Shown: positions 7,864 through 16,136 of the stretch, one piece after another
How the letters are laid out: each line of letters starts with the position of its first letter
How positions within the stretch are numbered: the stretch's first letter is position 1
Assembly: GCF_000686725.1 (NCBI RefSeq)
Contig: NZ_KK366009.1
Coordinates: 78,518-142,517, forward strand
Source: Clostridium akagii DSM 12554
GTDB lineage: Bacteria; Bacillota; Clostridia; Clostridiales; Clostridiaceae
DNA: 64,000 bases
Reading direction: 5' to 3'
The notes under the pieces: model-generated
What the model was told of the DNA's origin: nothing
Databases searched by the model: none
What the model saw: only the letters and a program-made list of their open reading frames with translations
Made by a program: the position numbers and the translations under genes

Positions 7864-8274
7864 TTGGAAGATTTCTTAGTAGACGAAATAGTTGATAATC
7901 GGTATAGTTACACAGAAAAAGGTGTCTGTTATATTCCTATTGATACAATTTATAATGATGAAAACAAGTGTATTTTATTTTTAACATTTGCCAATGAAAA
8001 GATTGAACTTATAAAATTATTTTCAGATGAGAATATAGAAATAATGAATTCAATAAAATATAAAATCGAAAACATAATATCATTTGATGAAATATATTCA
8101 TTGATAGAATGGAAATTTAAGCTTTCAAAATCTAAGATTGAAGACAGTGAAGTAGATAAAGGATATTTTGAAAGTTTAGAAAATAATATTAAAAATAAAA
8201 ATTTAGATATAGTATCTTTAATAAATTGTGTGAAGGAAATTGGTTCAAAGGAAAGTTATGATTCTTACATGTGA
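7864..8274 (+). CDS. Unrecognised small soluble protein, 136 residues
   Basis: I chose TTG 7864 because GAGGTG ends 8 bases upstream; a GTG 15 bases earlier lies inside that site. The product is acidic, soluble and lysine/isoleucine-rich, with no motif I recognise. A short hairpin with a T-run at 8316 ends the unit. Together with the gene at 7157 it may form a two-gene operon of accessory, possibly immunity-type, proteins. This rests on context only. Confidence 0.55.
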   Translation: MEDFLVDEIVDNRYSYTEKGVCYIPIDTIYNDENKCILFLTFANEKIELIKLFSDENIEIMNSIKYKIENIISFDEIYSLIEWKFKLSKSKIEDSEVDKGYFESLENNIKNKNLDIVSLINCVKEIGSKESYDSYM

Positions 8275-8315
8275 AATTAGAAATTATAATATGATTGGTT
8301 CTTGTACTAAAAGGA

Positions 8316-8340
8316 TGGAGCTGAAAGGCTCTATTTTTAT
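8316..8340 (+). terminator. Short intrinsic terminator
   Basis: A 6-bp stem (8316-8321 with 8328-8333) closes a 6-base loop and is followed by TTTTTATTT. Confidence 0.5.
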
Positions 8341-8436
8341 TTATAAAATAGATTTATAAATGCAAAATAAAATATTAGGGCATCTTTTACTTGATATTTT
8401 ATTTCAGATGCCTTTAAGGAAAAGGAGTGAAGTTGT

Positions 8437-8826
8437 ATGTTAGAAAAAACATTAACATTAAAATTACTAAAAGAAAAATATGGAGTATGTAGATTAAGTG
8501 CTGAAGAATCAATTCCCAAATGGGGAAAAAATAGTCCTTTTTATTCTATAACAAAAACAGTAGATGAACTATCAATTGTATGCTATGAAGATTGTATTCC
8601 GAGGGATATCAAATGTGAAAAAGATTGGAGAGTTCTAAAGGTTCAAGGAACATTAGATTTTTCATTAATTGGGATTATCTCTTCAATTAGCACAATCCTA
8701 GCACATGAGAAAATCAGTATATTTGCAATTTCTACCTTTGATACAGATTATATACTTGTGAAAGATAAGGATATCGATAATGCAGCAAATGCACTATCAA
8801 ATGAAGGATATGAAATTATTAATTAA
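8437..8826 (+). CDS. ACT-domain protein (CASTOR/ACT type)
   Basis: The 129-residue product begins at ATG 8437 after AAGGAG. It matches the family of stand-alone double-ACT proteins: residues 8-60 (KEKYGVCRLSAEE, then SIVCYED) are followed by the ACT strand-helix around DFSLIGIISSISTILAHEKISIFAIST and a closing YILVKDKDID. ACT domains bind amino acids as small-molecule ligands. The next gene, an amino acid exporter, starts 34 bases after the stop and is probably co-transcribed, so a role in amino acid sensing or homeostasis is likely. A 7-bp inverted repeat upstream (GGCATCT 8379-8385 with AGATGCC 8406-8412) sits in the leader and could be regulatory. Confidence 0.8.
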   Translation: MLEKTLTLKLLKEKYGVCRLSAEESIPKWGKNSPFYSITKTVDELSIVCYEDCIPRDIKCEKDWRVLKVQGTLDFSLIGIISSISTILAHEKISIFAISTFDTDYILVKDKDIDNAANALSNEGYEIIN

Positions 8827-8859
8827 ATTTCAATGGAAATTATAGATGGGAGTAAAAAC

Positions 8860-9471
8860 ATGTTTAAATATATATTACAGGGTTTAATATTTGGAATTGC
8901 ATATGTTGCACCTATAGGAACGCAAAATTTATATCTAATAAATACCGCAATGGGAGAAAGTAAATTCAAAACATATCAAGTTGCATTTATAACTATTTTT
9001 TTTGACATTTCCCTGGCCATTTCATGTTTTTTCGGAATAGGATTTTTGGTTGATAAATTTTCTATATTAAAAGGCATAATACTTTTATTTGGTAGTGTCG
9101 TTGTAGTTTATATAGGAATTGGACTAATTCGTTCAAACTCACAATCATCAGATTCTGAAATGGCAGACAATTCTTTAATTAAAACTATTATTTCTTGCTT
9201 TGCGGTGACTTGGCTAAATCCTCAAGCTATAATTGATGGATCTTTGTTATTAGGAGGACTACGCACTTCTCTGCCTTCTGAAATGGCAATATATTTTATA
9301 CTGGGAGTATGTTTGGCATCATTTTTATGGTTTAATGTTTTGGCAACTTTTGTTTCGATGTTTCAAAACAAATTCAATAGAATAATAAAATGGATAAATA
9401 TAATTTGTGGCATAATATTAATATTTTATGGTTTTAAATTAGGATATTCTTTTATTCAATTAATAAAATGA
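8860..9471 (+). CDS. LysE/ArgO family amino acid exporter
   Basis: I chose ATG 8860, preceded by GGGAG; an ATG at 8833 in frame has no site and would add nine hydrophilic residues. The 203-residue product has six hydrophobic segments and the N-terminal LysE signature GIAYVAPIGTQNLYLI. A second conserved segment, FAVTWLNPQAIIDG, lies near the middle. Family members export basic amino acids such as lysine and arginine using the proton gradient. Substrate here is inferred from the APIGTQN motif only. The upstream ACT-domain gene and the downstream AraC regulator suggest control by amino acid or effector levels. Confidence 0.85.
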   Translation: MFKYILQGLIFGIAYVAPIGTQNLYLINTAMGESKFKTYQVAFITIFFDISLAISCFFGIGFLVDKFSILKGIILLFGSVVVVYIGIGLIRSNSQSSDSEMADNSLIKTIISCFAVTWLNPQAIIDGSLLLGGLRTSLPSEMAIYFILGVCLASFLWFNVLATFVSMFQNKFNRIIKWINIICGIILIFYGFKLGYSFIQLIK

Positions 9472-9561
9472 GTAAATATTGCTATATAAGCAACATCATA
9501 CAATATGCATTAAATTATTAATGGTATCTTTAAAGCAGATAGTTTTGAAGGAGGTTAGCAG

Positions 9562-10401
9562 ATGAAAAATGAAACTCGAACTGTTTGTTTTGATACAGAT
9601 TTAAATATAGAAGCTTATAGCTTTAAAGGTATTAAGCAAAAGTTTCCAAACCATTTTCATGAATATTATGTAATTGGATTTATTGAGAGTGGTCAGAGAC
9701 ATTTATGTTGCAAAAATAAAGAATATACTATTGAAACCGGTGATTTAATTTTGTTTAATCCTCATGATGCTCATACATGCAGACAAATTGATGGCAGAAC
9801 ACTTGATTACCGATGCATTAATATTCAACCTGAAGTAATGAGAAAAATTGCACTTGAAATAACTGGGGAAGATTATCTGCCTTATTTTATGGAAACTGTT
9901 CTGTTTCGCAACGATTTAGTCCATTCTTTGAGAGAATTACATATCATGGTGATGCAAGAGGAAAAAGATTTTAAAAAAGAGGAAATATTTTTGCTGATAA
10001 TTGAACAACTGATATCTGAATATGATCATGTTTTTGAGGCAAAATCACAGCAACAATCTAATTCAGAAATCAAGTCTGTATGTGATTTTTTTGAAAGTAG
10101 CTACATGAAAAATATCACATTAAATGAGTTAAGTACTTTAACTGGGCTAAGCAAATATTATTTGGTACGCTCTTTTACTAAACAAAAAGGAATATCACCA
10201 TACAGCTATCTTGAAACAATTAGAATTGGTAAGGCAAAAAAATTTTTAGAACAGGGAATAATGCCAATAGATGTGGCACTACGAACAGGTTTTACAGATC
10301 AGAGCCATTTTACAAATTTCTTTAAAAAATTAATTGGACTAACTCCAAAACAATACATGAATATTTTTATAGGTGAATGTAGGAGGAAAGAAAATGACTG
10401 A
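9562..10401 (+). CDS. AraC family transcriptional regulator with cupin sensor
   Basis: The ribosome site GGAGG precedes ATG 9562. The 279-residue protein has an N-terminal cupin (NHFHEYYVIGFIESGQ, then GDLILFNPHDAHTC) and a C-terminal double HTH (LNELSTLTGLSKYYLVRSF and IDVALRTGFTDQSHFTNFFK). This is the standard AraC-type activator, here for an unknown ligand. It overlaps the next gene, DUF2000, by 8 bases, so the two are translationally coupled. The exporter lies 90 bases upstream in the same direction and is a likely target. Confidence 0.9.
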   Translation: MKNETRTVCFDTDLNIEAYSFKGIKQKFPNHFHEYYVIGFIESGQRHLCCKNKEYTIETGDLILFNPHDAHTCRQIDGRTLDYRCINIQPEVMRKIALEITGEDYLPYFMETVLFRNDLVHSLRELHIMVMQEEKDFKKEEIFLLIIEQLISEYDHVFEAKSQQQSNSEIKSVCDFFESSYMKNITLNELSTLTGLSKYYLVRSFTKQKGISPYSYLETIRIGKAKKFLEQGIMPIDVALRTGFTDQSHFTNFFKKLIGLTPKQYMNIFIGECRRKEND

Positions 10402-10840
10402 CAAAAGAATACCGCTGATAATAGAACAAGGTTTAAAATGCGTTATAGTAATAGATGAAGATCTTCCATTAGGAATAATTGCAAATACAGCTGCAATATT
10501 AGGAATTACCTTAGGAAAGCATATCCCAGAAATAGTGGGTGATGATGCTACTGATGCTTCTGGTGAAAAACACCTAGGGATCACTAAAATACCTGTACCA
10601 ATATTAAAAGGAGACAAGGAAATACTTAGACAACTTAGAAAAAGATTATACACTTCTGATTTTGATGATATTATTGTGGTGGACTTTTCTGATATTGCCC
10701 AAGGGTGCAATATTTATGACGAATATATAGAGAAAGTATCAACTATATTGGAAGTAGAACACACTTATTTGGGTATTGCTATCTGTGGTAATAAGAAAAA
10801 GGTAAACAAGCTAACAGGGAGTATGCCATTGTTAAGGTGA
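10394..10840 (+). CDS. DUF2000 family protein
   Basis: ATG 10394 has AGGAGG 7 bases upstream and lies inside the last codons of the AraC gene. The 148-residue product fits DUF2000: an N-terminal strand KCVIVIDEDLPLGIIANTAA, then GDDATDASGEKHLGITKIPVPIL, and a C-terminal half containing LGIAICGNKKKVNKLTGSMPLL. DUF2000 proteins are often coupled to AraC regulators and transporters; their biochemical activity is not established. The operon ends in a strong terminator. Confidence 0.8.
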   Translation: MTDKRIPLIIEQGLKCVIVIDEDLPLGIIANTAAILGITLGKHIPEIVGDDATDASGEKHLGITKIPVPILKGDKEILRQLRKRLYTSDFDDIIVVDFSDIAQGCNIYDEYIEKVSTILEVEHTYLGIAICGNKKKVNKLTGSMPLLR

Positions 10841-10878
10841 GGAGTAGATTAAAATATTACATAAATATTGCGTTAGGG

Positions 10879-10922
10879 TACGAAGGAAATGCACTAAATC
10901 TGCATTTCCTTCGTATTTTTTT
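10879..10922 (+). terminator. Strong intrinsic terminator
   Basis: A perfect 15-bp stem (10879-10893 with 10901-10915) with a 7-base loop is followed by TTTTTTTAT. It closes the AraC-DUF2000 operon. Confidence 0.9.
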
Positions 10923-11124
10923 ATGTTACATTATAGCTAAATATGGTATAATATTGTAAAATTGCAATTGTGAATCATCACCATTGAACAGTAAAAAAAT
11001 TAAATGTTAATAAAGTTATCATTTTAGGTGATGTGGTGATGAAGGGAACAATGCCTGGATATGTTCTTAATCTGATGCTTAAAAATCCTCATTGACTCTC
11101 TATAAAAAAATAGTAGATATTTGA

Positions 11125-11364
11125 AAGGAAGTTCCAAATGAAAGTAAAAGGGAAATTTGTCTTAATATCCTGTCTCATTGTGATAATGAAAAACTTGTAG
11201 TTAATAACTCTGCTAAAATTGATTATTCTATAGATATTATTTATAAACACAGAAAACAACTGAGGCTAGCTTATTATAAGAATATGAATAAGATTACTAT
11301 AGATAATATTGATGACTGGTTCTATGATACAAATGAGGCATTGGGAAAATATATTTTAAATTAG
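11125..11364 (+). pseudogene. Possible gene remnant, unrecognised
   Basis: A frame with protein-like composition (about 79 residues, ending DDWFYDTNEALGKYILN) runs from a TGA at 11122 to a TAG at 11362-11364. It has no ATG, GTG or TTG in a usable place. A possible start and ribosome site at 11131-11140 belong to another frame, which stops after about 25 codons, so a frameshift may have split the gene. I do not recognise the family. The rest of 10923-11432 shows no other gene. Confidence 0.35.
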
Positions 11365-11432
11365 GGTAATCACTTATATTATAAAATAGGGGTAAATCAG
11401 TATAAGTGATGTGATAAAAGGGAGTAATTAAA

Positions 11433-11678
11433 TTGGATGTTTGGATTATAGGTATTTTTGTTGCACTTGTATGCTTGATTATAAGTAGAAAAAAATCTAC
11501 CACTACAAATAAGGTTGATACAATATTTTATATATTTTGCGTGGAAGCATTTGTGTTTTTAATAGCATATTTTTTTACTTACAATGAAAGGTATAAAGAA
11601 GCTTGGTTTATATTATTATTTTTAGAAGGGTTGATTTTAGTTACAAAAAGAGTAACAAGAAAAAAGAATAAAAACTGA
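11433..11678 (+). CDS. Small two- to three-helix membrane protein
   Basis: The gene starts at TTG 11433 with GGGAG 10 bases upstream. The 81-residue product has hydrophobic segments at about residues 3-18 and 29-48 and a third at 58-70, then a basic tail (KRVTRKKNKN). I recognise no family. It sits alone between gene remnants. Confidence 0.55.
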   Translation: MDVWIIGIFVALVCLIISRKKSTTTNKVDTIFYIFCVEAFVFLIAYFFTYNERYKEAWFILLFLEGLILVTKRVTRKKNKN

Positions 11679-11690
11679 TTAATGGGGTAG

Positions 11691-11852
11691 TTGAAATACT
11701 CGGCCGAGTTGAAGAATATAGGTTCCAGGCGGACAAGGTACACGGCATTAGGCTTTGTTGCCGATAGAATTGGTATGGAAAAAGCAATAGAGATAACACA
11801 AAGCATTGAATATGTCTGGAATTCTGACAAAAACAACGATTTATTTTATTAA
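11691..11852 (+). pseudogene. Possible C-terminal gene fragment
   Basis: A 53-codon frame ([20 protein letters not shown] near its middle) starts at a TTG with no proper ribosome site, overlapping the end of the previous transcript. Its base composition is less AT-rich than its surroundings. It reads like the end of a larger enzyme, but I cannot name it. The terminator at 11908 follows. Confidence 0.3.
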
Positions 11853-11907
11853 TTATAGCGGTCATATGATCATAGATGAAGAGGTAGGGAAGATATTTAA
11901 TAATATT

Positions 11908-11939
11908 GGCACTATATCAAAATAGTGCCAGTAGTTTTT
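11908..11939 (+). terminator. Intrinsic terminator
   Basis: A perfect 8-bp stem GGCACTAT (11908-11915) with ATAGTGCC (11922-11929) closes a 6-base loop and is followed by AGTAGTTTTTG. A second long hairpin (11940-11956 with 11970-11986) directly follows and overlaps the end of the alcohol dehydrogenase gene. Confidence 0.65.
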
Positions 11940-11965
11940 GGTGAAAAAGTGACTTTAAATTATAT

Positions 11966-13132
11966 TTAGAAAGTTACTTTTTCACCATAGTAGATACAAG
12001 TAAATAGTTTTTCCATTGTTTTGTCATCTATTTCTCTTGGATTTGAACCCGTACAAGCATCCAATACTGCGTTATGAGAAATATATTCAATATTAGACTT
12101 AAAATCTTCCTCGGATATTCCGTAATCTTTAAGAGTAAGAGGAATATCCATCTTTTTATCCATAGCTTGTATCCATTTGACTAAAGAATCAACTAATTCA
12201 TCATCAGTTTGTCCGGATAGATCAAGCTTATTAGCTATAGTTGCATATCTGTGACTACATATTTTAGAATTATATTGAATTACATATGGTAAATAAATTG
12301 CATTAGCACATCCATGGGCAATACTGAAAACAGCACCTGTTTTATGAGCCATTGAGTGGGTTATACCAAGTAGTGCATTTGAAAATGCCATCCCAGCCAA
12401 GCATTGAGCTGAGTGCATTTCATTTCTAGCCTTTTTATCCCCATTATAAGAGTCTAATAAATATTCCTTTACCATAACAATAGCTTGTAGTGCAAGTGGA
12501 TCTGAAAAAGCTGAGTTAAATACAGCAACATAAGCTTCAATAGCATGGGTTAAAGCATCCAAACCAGTATTGGCTATAAGATTCTGTGGCATAGTTTGAG
12601 CTAGTTCGGGATCAACTATTGCTATATCGGGAGTTATGTTAAAATCAGCTATAGGATATTTGATCTTCTTTTTATAATCTGTTATAACAGAAAAAGCTGT
12701 AACTTCTGTTCCTGTACCACTAGTAGAAGGAATAGCTATAAATTTTGCCTTTTGTCTTAATTCTGGTAGACCAAAGGGGATAATAGCTTGTTCAAAAGTA
12801 AAGTCTGGGTATTCATAAAATATCCACATAGCTTTAGCAGCATCAATTGGTGAACCGCCACCAATTGATACAATCCAGTCGGGCTGAAAATCCCTCATTA
12901 TAGATGCACCATTCATAACTGTTTCCACAGAGGGGTCTGGTTCAACACCTTCAATTAGCTTAACTTGAATATCAGCTTCTTTTAAATAATTAACCACCTT
13001 ATCTAAAAAACCAAATTTTTGCATAGAGTAGCCACCAACAACCACTACTGCTTTTTTACCCTTTAAGGTTTTTAACGTTGCTAGTGAGCCTTCTCCAAAA
13101 TATATGTCTCTAGGTAATGTAAATCTTGACAT
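11966..13132 (-). CDS. Iron-containing alcohol dehydrogenase
   Basis: The 388-residue protein is a full-length group III alcohol dehydrogenase, oxidising or reducing primary alcohols and aldehydes with NAD(P). Nucleotide binding is shown by GGGSPIDAAK (residues 91-100). The four metal ligands expected from FucO-type enzymes are present as Asp192 and His196 (GLDALTHAIEAY), His259 (GITHSMAHK) and His273 (IAHGCANA). The sequence is close in style to clostridial butanol and 1,3-propanediol dehydrogenases and to the C-terminal half of AdhE. Substrate is not resolvable. The gene is monocistronic and diverges from the histidine kinase at 13430 across a 297-bp AT-rich spacer. A 17-bp hairpin covers its last codons. 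Confidence 0.9.
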   Translation of the reverse strand: MSRFTLPRDIYFGEGSLATLKTLKGKKAVVVVGGYSMQKFGFLDKVVNYLKEADIQVKLIEGVEPDPSVETVMNGASIMRDFQPDWIVSIGGGSPIDAAKAMWIFYEYPDFTFEQAIIPFGLPELRQKAKFIAIPSTSGTGTEVTAFSVITDYKKKIKYPIADFNITPDIAIVDPELAQTMPQNLIANTGLDALTHAIEAYVAVFNSAFSDPLALQAIVMVKEYLLDSYNGDKKARNEMHSAQCLAGMAFSNALLGITHSMAHKTGAVFSIAHGCANAIYLPYVIQYNSKICSHRYATIANKLDLSGQTDDELVDSLVKWIQAMDKKMDIPLTLKDYGISEEDFKSNIEYISHNAVLDACTGSNPREIDDKTMEKLFTCIYYGEKVTF

Positions 13133-13429
13133 GATATATCCTCACCCCTAATCAAAAAAATTGTAAAATATTGCATTTACATATATAGGATATCAAGTAA
13201 TCCGGAAATAATCAATATGAATTACAATAATTTAGCATTAAAAGCATAAATAAGTATAAATAAAAAATAAAATATATTATACTTATGTTAATATTATAAA
13301 ATATGGATTATAATGATAATACTGGCATGTATCATAACTTTAATAGAACTATGGGGATAAATCACAAAAAAATTATGTGGAAATTTAATTAAAAAAACAA
13401 ACTATCAATATGAAATGGAGCCATGAATT

Positions 13430-14851
13430 ATGGATATTTTACAAAATTATTTAGGTAAAGTAAATGTGCTTATTGTTGATGATGATTGTTCAAATGTGAA
13501 TATATTGACTATGATACTTAAGCATAGGGGATACGATGTTAAAATTGCTTTAAATGGTGAATTGGCACTGAGGTCTGCAAGAGAAAACCTACCAAAATTA
13601 ATTTTACTTAAAATCAAGATGGCTGGTATGGATGGATATAAAGTATGTAATATTTTAAAATCCGATAAAACTTTTAGTAAAACAACCATTATTTTCATCA
13701 TTGGAAGCGATGAAATTTTTGAAAAGGATAAGCTATTTACTTGTGGAGGTGTAGATTATATATCTATGCCATTTAATAATAAAGAAATCCTTGCAAGGGT
13801 TGAAACATATTTAAAACTTTCATATATGGAACAAGAGATTATTGTTTTAGAAAATAATGCTAAGGGAAGAGCAGAGCAACTAAAAAAAATAACTTCTGAA
13901 ATTAAAGAATCTAATCTTATATTAGAAAAAGAAACTACTTATCGTATGAAAACTGAATATGCTTTAAAGGAAAGTGAGAAACAACTAAAATATTCGTTAG
14001 AACTACAAAAAAAAGCTGAAAAAGAAGGTAAAAGGCTATATGAAATTGAAGAATATGATAGGATAAGAACGGAGTTTTTTTCTAATATTTCTCATGAATT
14101 GAGAACTCCAATAAATGTTATCTTTTCGGCACTACAGGTACATGAGCTTAAACTAAAAGATTATGCATGTAGAGATGCGGGTGCTGATATATACAAATAT
14201 ACAAACATAATGAAACAAAATTGTTTTCGACTTTTGAGACTAGTTAATAATTTGATTGATATTACAAAAATGGATTTGGGTTACTTTGATATAAATAGAA
14301 CTAACAATAATATAATTTGTCTGGTGGAAGACATAACGCTATCTGTAGCTGATTACATAGAAAATAAAGGTTTATCGCTAATATTTGATACAGATGTTGA
14401 AGAAAAAATCATTGCCTGTGATCCAGAAAAAATAGAAAGAGTTATTATGAATTTATTATCTAATGCAATAAAGTTTACTCCAAGTGGGGGTAGTATCATG
14501 GTTAATATAGAGGATGGCAGGGAAAATATTTGCCTGCGAGTAAAAGATACTGGCAGAGGCATTCCAAAAAACAAATTAAATGCTATTTTTGAACGTTTTG
14601 TACAAGTTGATAAATCCCTTGCACGAGATAATGAAGGTAGTGGAATAGGGCTTTCACTTGTAAAGGGGTTAGTGGAACTACATGGTGGAAAAATATCAGT
14701 GAAAAGTGAAGTAGGGCATGGAAGCGAATTCATTATATATCTTCCATGTAAACAAGTAGAGAACGCTAATGACGAAATTGCAGCTACCGAATCAGTAAGC
14801 GAAAGGTTTATACAGAAACTCAATATAGAATTTTCTGATATATATAAATAG
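13430..14851 (+). CDS. Soluble histidine kinase with degenerate N-terminal receiver domain
   Basis: The 473-residue protein lacks membrane segments. Residues 10-130 fold as a response-regulator receiver: VLIVDDD supplies the acidic pair, but the phosphoacceptor Asp is replaced by Lys61 (LILLKIKMAGMDGY). The conserved Thr/Ser is replaced by Ile91 and the conserved Lys by Met113 (ISMPF). A coiled-coil linker (about 135-210) leads to a HisKA domain with His222 (FFSNISHELRTPIN) and a HATPase domain with NLLSNAIKF, DTGRGIPK and GSGIGLSLV. The kinase half looks intact. The receiver cannot be phosphorylated in the usual way, so it probably acts as a protein-interaction or ligand-sensing module. The C-terminal tail ends in KLNIEFSDIYK, a signature shared with the membrane kinase at 48233. 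The gene has no partner regulator nearby. Confidence 0.85.
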   Translation: MDILQNYLGKVNVLIVDDDCSNVNILTMILKHRGYDVKIALNGELALRSARENLPKLILLKIKMAGMDGYKVCNILKSDKTFSKTTIIFIIGSDEIFEKDKLFTCGGVDYISMPFNNKEILARVETYLKLSYMEQEIIVLENNAKGRAEQLKKITSEIKESNLILEKETTYRMKTEYALKESEKQLKYSLELQKKAEKEGKRLYEIEEYDRIRTEFFSNISHELRTPINVIFSALQVHELKLKDYACRDAGADIYKYTNIMKQNCFRLLRLVNNLIDITKMDLGYFDINRTNNNIICLVEDITLSVADYIENKGLSLIFDTDVEEKIIACDPEKIERVIMNLLSNAIKFTPSGGSIMVNIEDGRENICLRVKDTGRGIPKNKLNAIFERFVQVDKSLARDNEGSGIGLSLVKGLVELHGGKISVKSEVGHGSEFIIYLPCKQVENANDEIAATESVSERFIQKLNIEFSDIYK

Positions 14852-14874
14852 AGATTTAAAGATGAACTTTACTA

Positions 14875-14905
14875 TTGACCTTGCCCAAGGGGCAGGGTTT
14901 ATATT
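14875..14905 (+). promoter_or_regulatory. MerR-type promoter with 19-bp spacer and dyad
   Basis: TTGACC (14875-14880) and TATATT (14900-14905) are 19 bases apart, the overlong spacing that MerR-family activators correct by twisting DNA. The spacer is filled by a G/C-rich dyad, CCTTGCCC (14879-14886) and GGGCAGGG (14890-14897), one mismatch in the arms. The next gene encodes a MerR-type DNA-binding domain, so autoregulation is likely. Confidence 0.85.
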
Positions 14906-14924
14906 GTTATAGAGGTGATTTTAC

Positions 14925-15986
14925 ATGAATACAAAAAAAGTTTGCAATCAATTTAGCATTTCTCCAAAAGCATTAAGAATATATGAGGATTTAGATATCA
15001 TAGTTCCAAATCGTGAGGAGAACAACTATAGAAACTACAATGAGGAGAATATATTAAAACTAAGGCAGTTAATTCTTTTAAAGGAGATGGGGATACCATT
15101 AAAGAATATTAAGGAGCTGTTAGCTAAAAAATTTGATGAATACAAAATAATACATGGGCTAGATCTTCAGCTAAAAGCTGTGGATAATAAAATTAATGAG
15201 TTAAAAAATATTAAAAATACGCTGGAGCAAAGTGTCAATGAAGCATTAAATTCAGATAGAGTTACAGATTACAGTGATTATTTCAATAAAATAGATAGAT
15301 GCCTTAGTGGAAACAAAGAAAAAAGAAGTAATTGGATGGATAAATGGGGTTTTGATTCATGGGCTACGAATTATGATGATTCAATTAAGGCGAATGTGGG
15401 TGGTGACTTAAATCTTTTTGAAAATTATGATTTGGTATTAGAAGGTGTAAGTAAATTAGTATCTAAACATAAGGCTGAAAAAGTGATCGATATTGGATGT
15501 GGCACAGGAAATCTCTATGGGAAAACGGGTCAAAACGTGGAATACACAGGGGTTGATCAAAGCGTAGAAATGCTTTTAAAAGCTAGAGTTAAATATCCTA
15601 ATATTAAATTGAGGCTAGGTAACTTTTTAGAGGAACCTTTTATAAAAAATGAATTCGATGTTGTTACTTCAACCTTTGCATTTCATCATTTGAATTTTGT
15701 AGAAAAGCAGAAAGCAATAAATTTATTAATGGGATACTTAAAAATAGGTGGAACAATTATTATAGCGGATCTAATGTTTCTAAACAATAAAGAGAGGCTC
15801 AAGGAAAAGGAATATTTGATTCAAAAGGGTAGAGAGGATTTATGGGGCATAATTGAGGATGAATATTATACAGACATCGAAGAAATGAAGAAATATGCGC
15901 AGCAGTTAGGATATAAAGTTAAGTACAGTCATATAGCTAATTTTACATGGATGTTGGAAATTTGCTGCAAAGAAGGTCTCATGTGA
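14925..15986 (+). CDS. MerR-type DNA-binding domain fused to a SAM-dependent methyltransferase
   Basis: ATG 14925 follows GAGGTGA. The 353-residue protein starts with a MerR HTH and wing (residues 1-70: KKVCNQFSISPKALRIYEDL, then RNYNEENILKLRQLILLKEMG). A helical dimerisation segment follows to about 115. From about 135 to the end is a class I methyltransferase: WDSWATNYDDS-like entry, motif I VIDIGCGTGNL, acidic VDQS at the end of strand 2, and FDVVTSTFAFHHL. The methyltransferase part resembles the YrrT/UbiE-like group. The promoter has the MerR 19-bp spacer, so the fusion probably controls itself. A natural idea is that SAM or the methyl acceptor is the effector ligand, making enzyme and regulator one molecule. 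The order HTH then enzyme is continuous, with no stop or frameshift. Followed by a long dyad at 15998-16043 without T-run. Confidence 0.85.
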   Translation: MNTKKVCNQFSISPKALRIYEDLDIIVPNREENNYRNYNEENILKLRQLILLKEMGIPLKNIKELLAKKFDEYKIIHGLDLQLKAVDNKINELKNIKNTLEQSVNEALNSDRVTDYSDYFNKIDRCLSGNKEKRSNWMDKWGFDSWATNYDDSIKANVGGDLNLFENYDLVLEGVSKLVSKHKAEKVIDIGCGTGNLYGKTGQNVEYTGVDQSVEMLLKARVKYPNIKLRLGNFLEEPFIKNEFDVVTSTFAFHHLNFVEKQKAINLLMGYLKIGGTIIIADLMFLNNKERLKEKEYLIQKGREDLWGIIEDEYYTDIEEMKKYAQQLGYKVKYSHIANFTWMLEICCKEGLM

Positions 15987-16136
15987 TCTTAGATTTGAGG
16001 TTATACAAGAACTTATGGATATGTTAAATAAGTTCTTGAACCTAAAAATAATAACCTAATAGTTTGTATTAGTTAGGTATTATACAAGATTTGAAAATTG
16101 TTATATACAAATGGTGGAATGTTGATTGTAAAGGTT

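Noticed and set aside
14353..14823. 156-codon frame on the minus strand inside the histidine kinase gene
   Set aside because: Shadow of the HATPase domain coding sequence; no ribosome site and no family resemblance.
15998..16043. Long dyad after the MerR-methyltransferase gene as a terminator
   Set aside because: The stem is good but no T-run follows on either strand, so I do not list it as a terminator.
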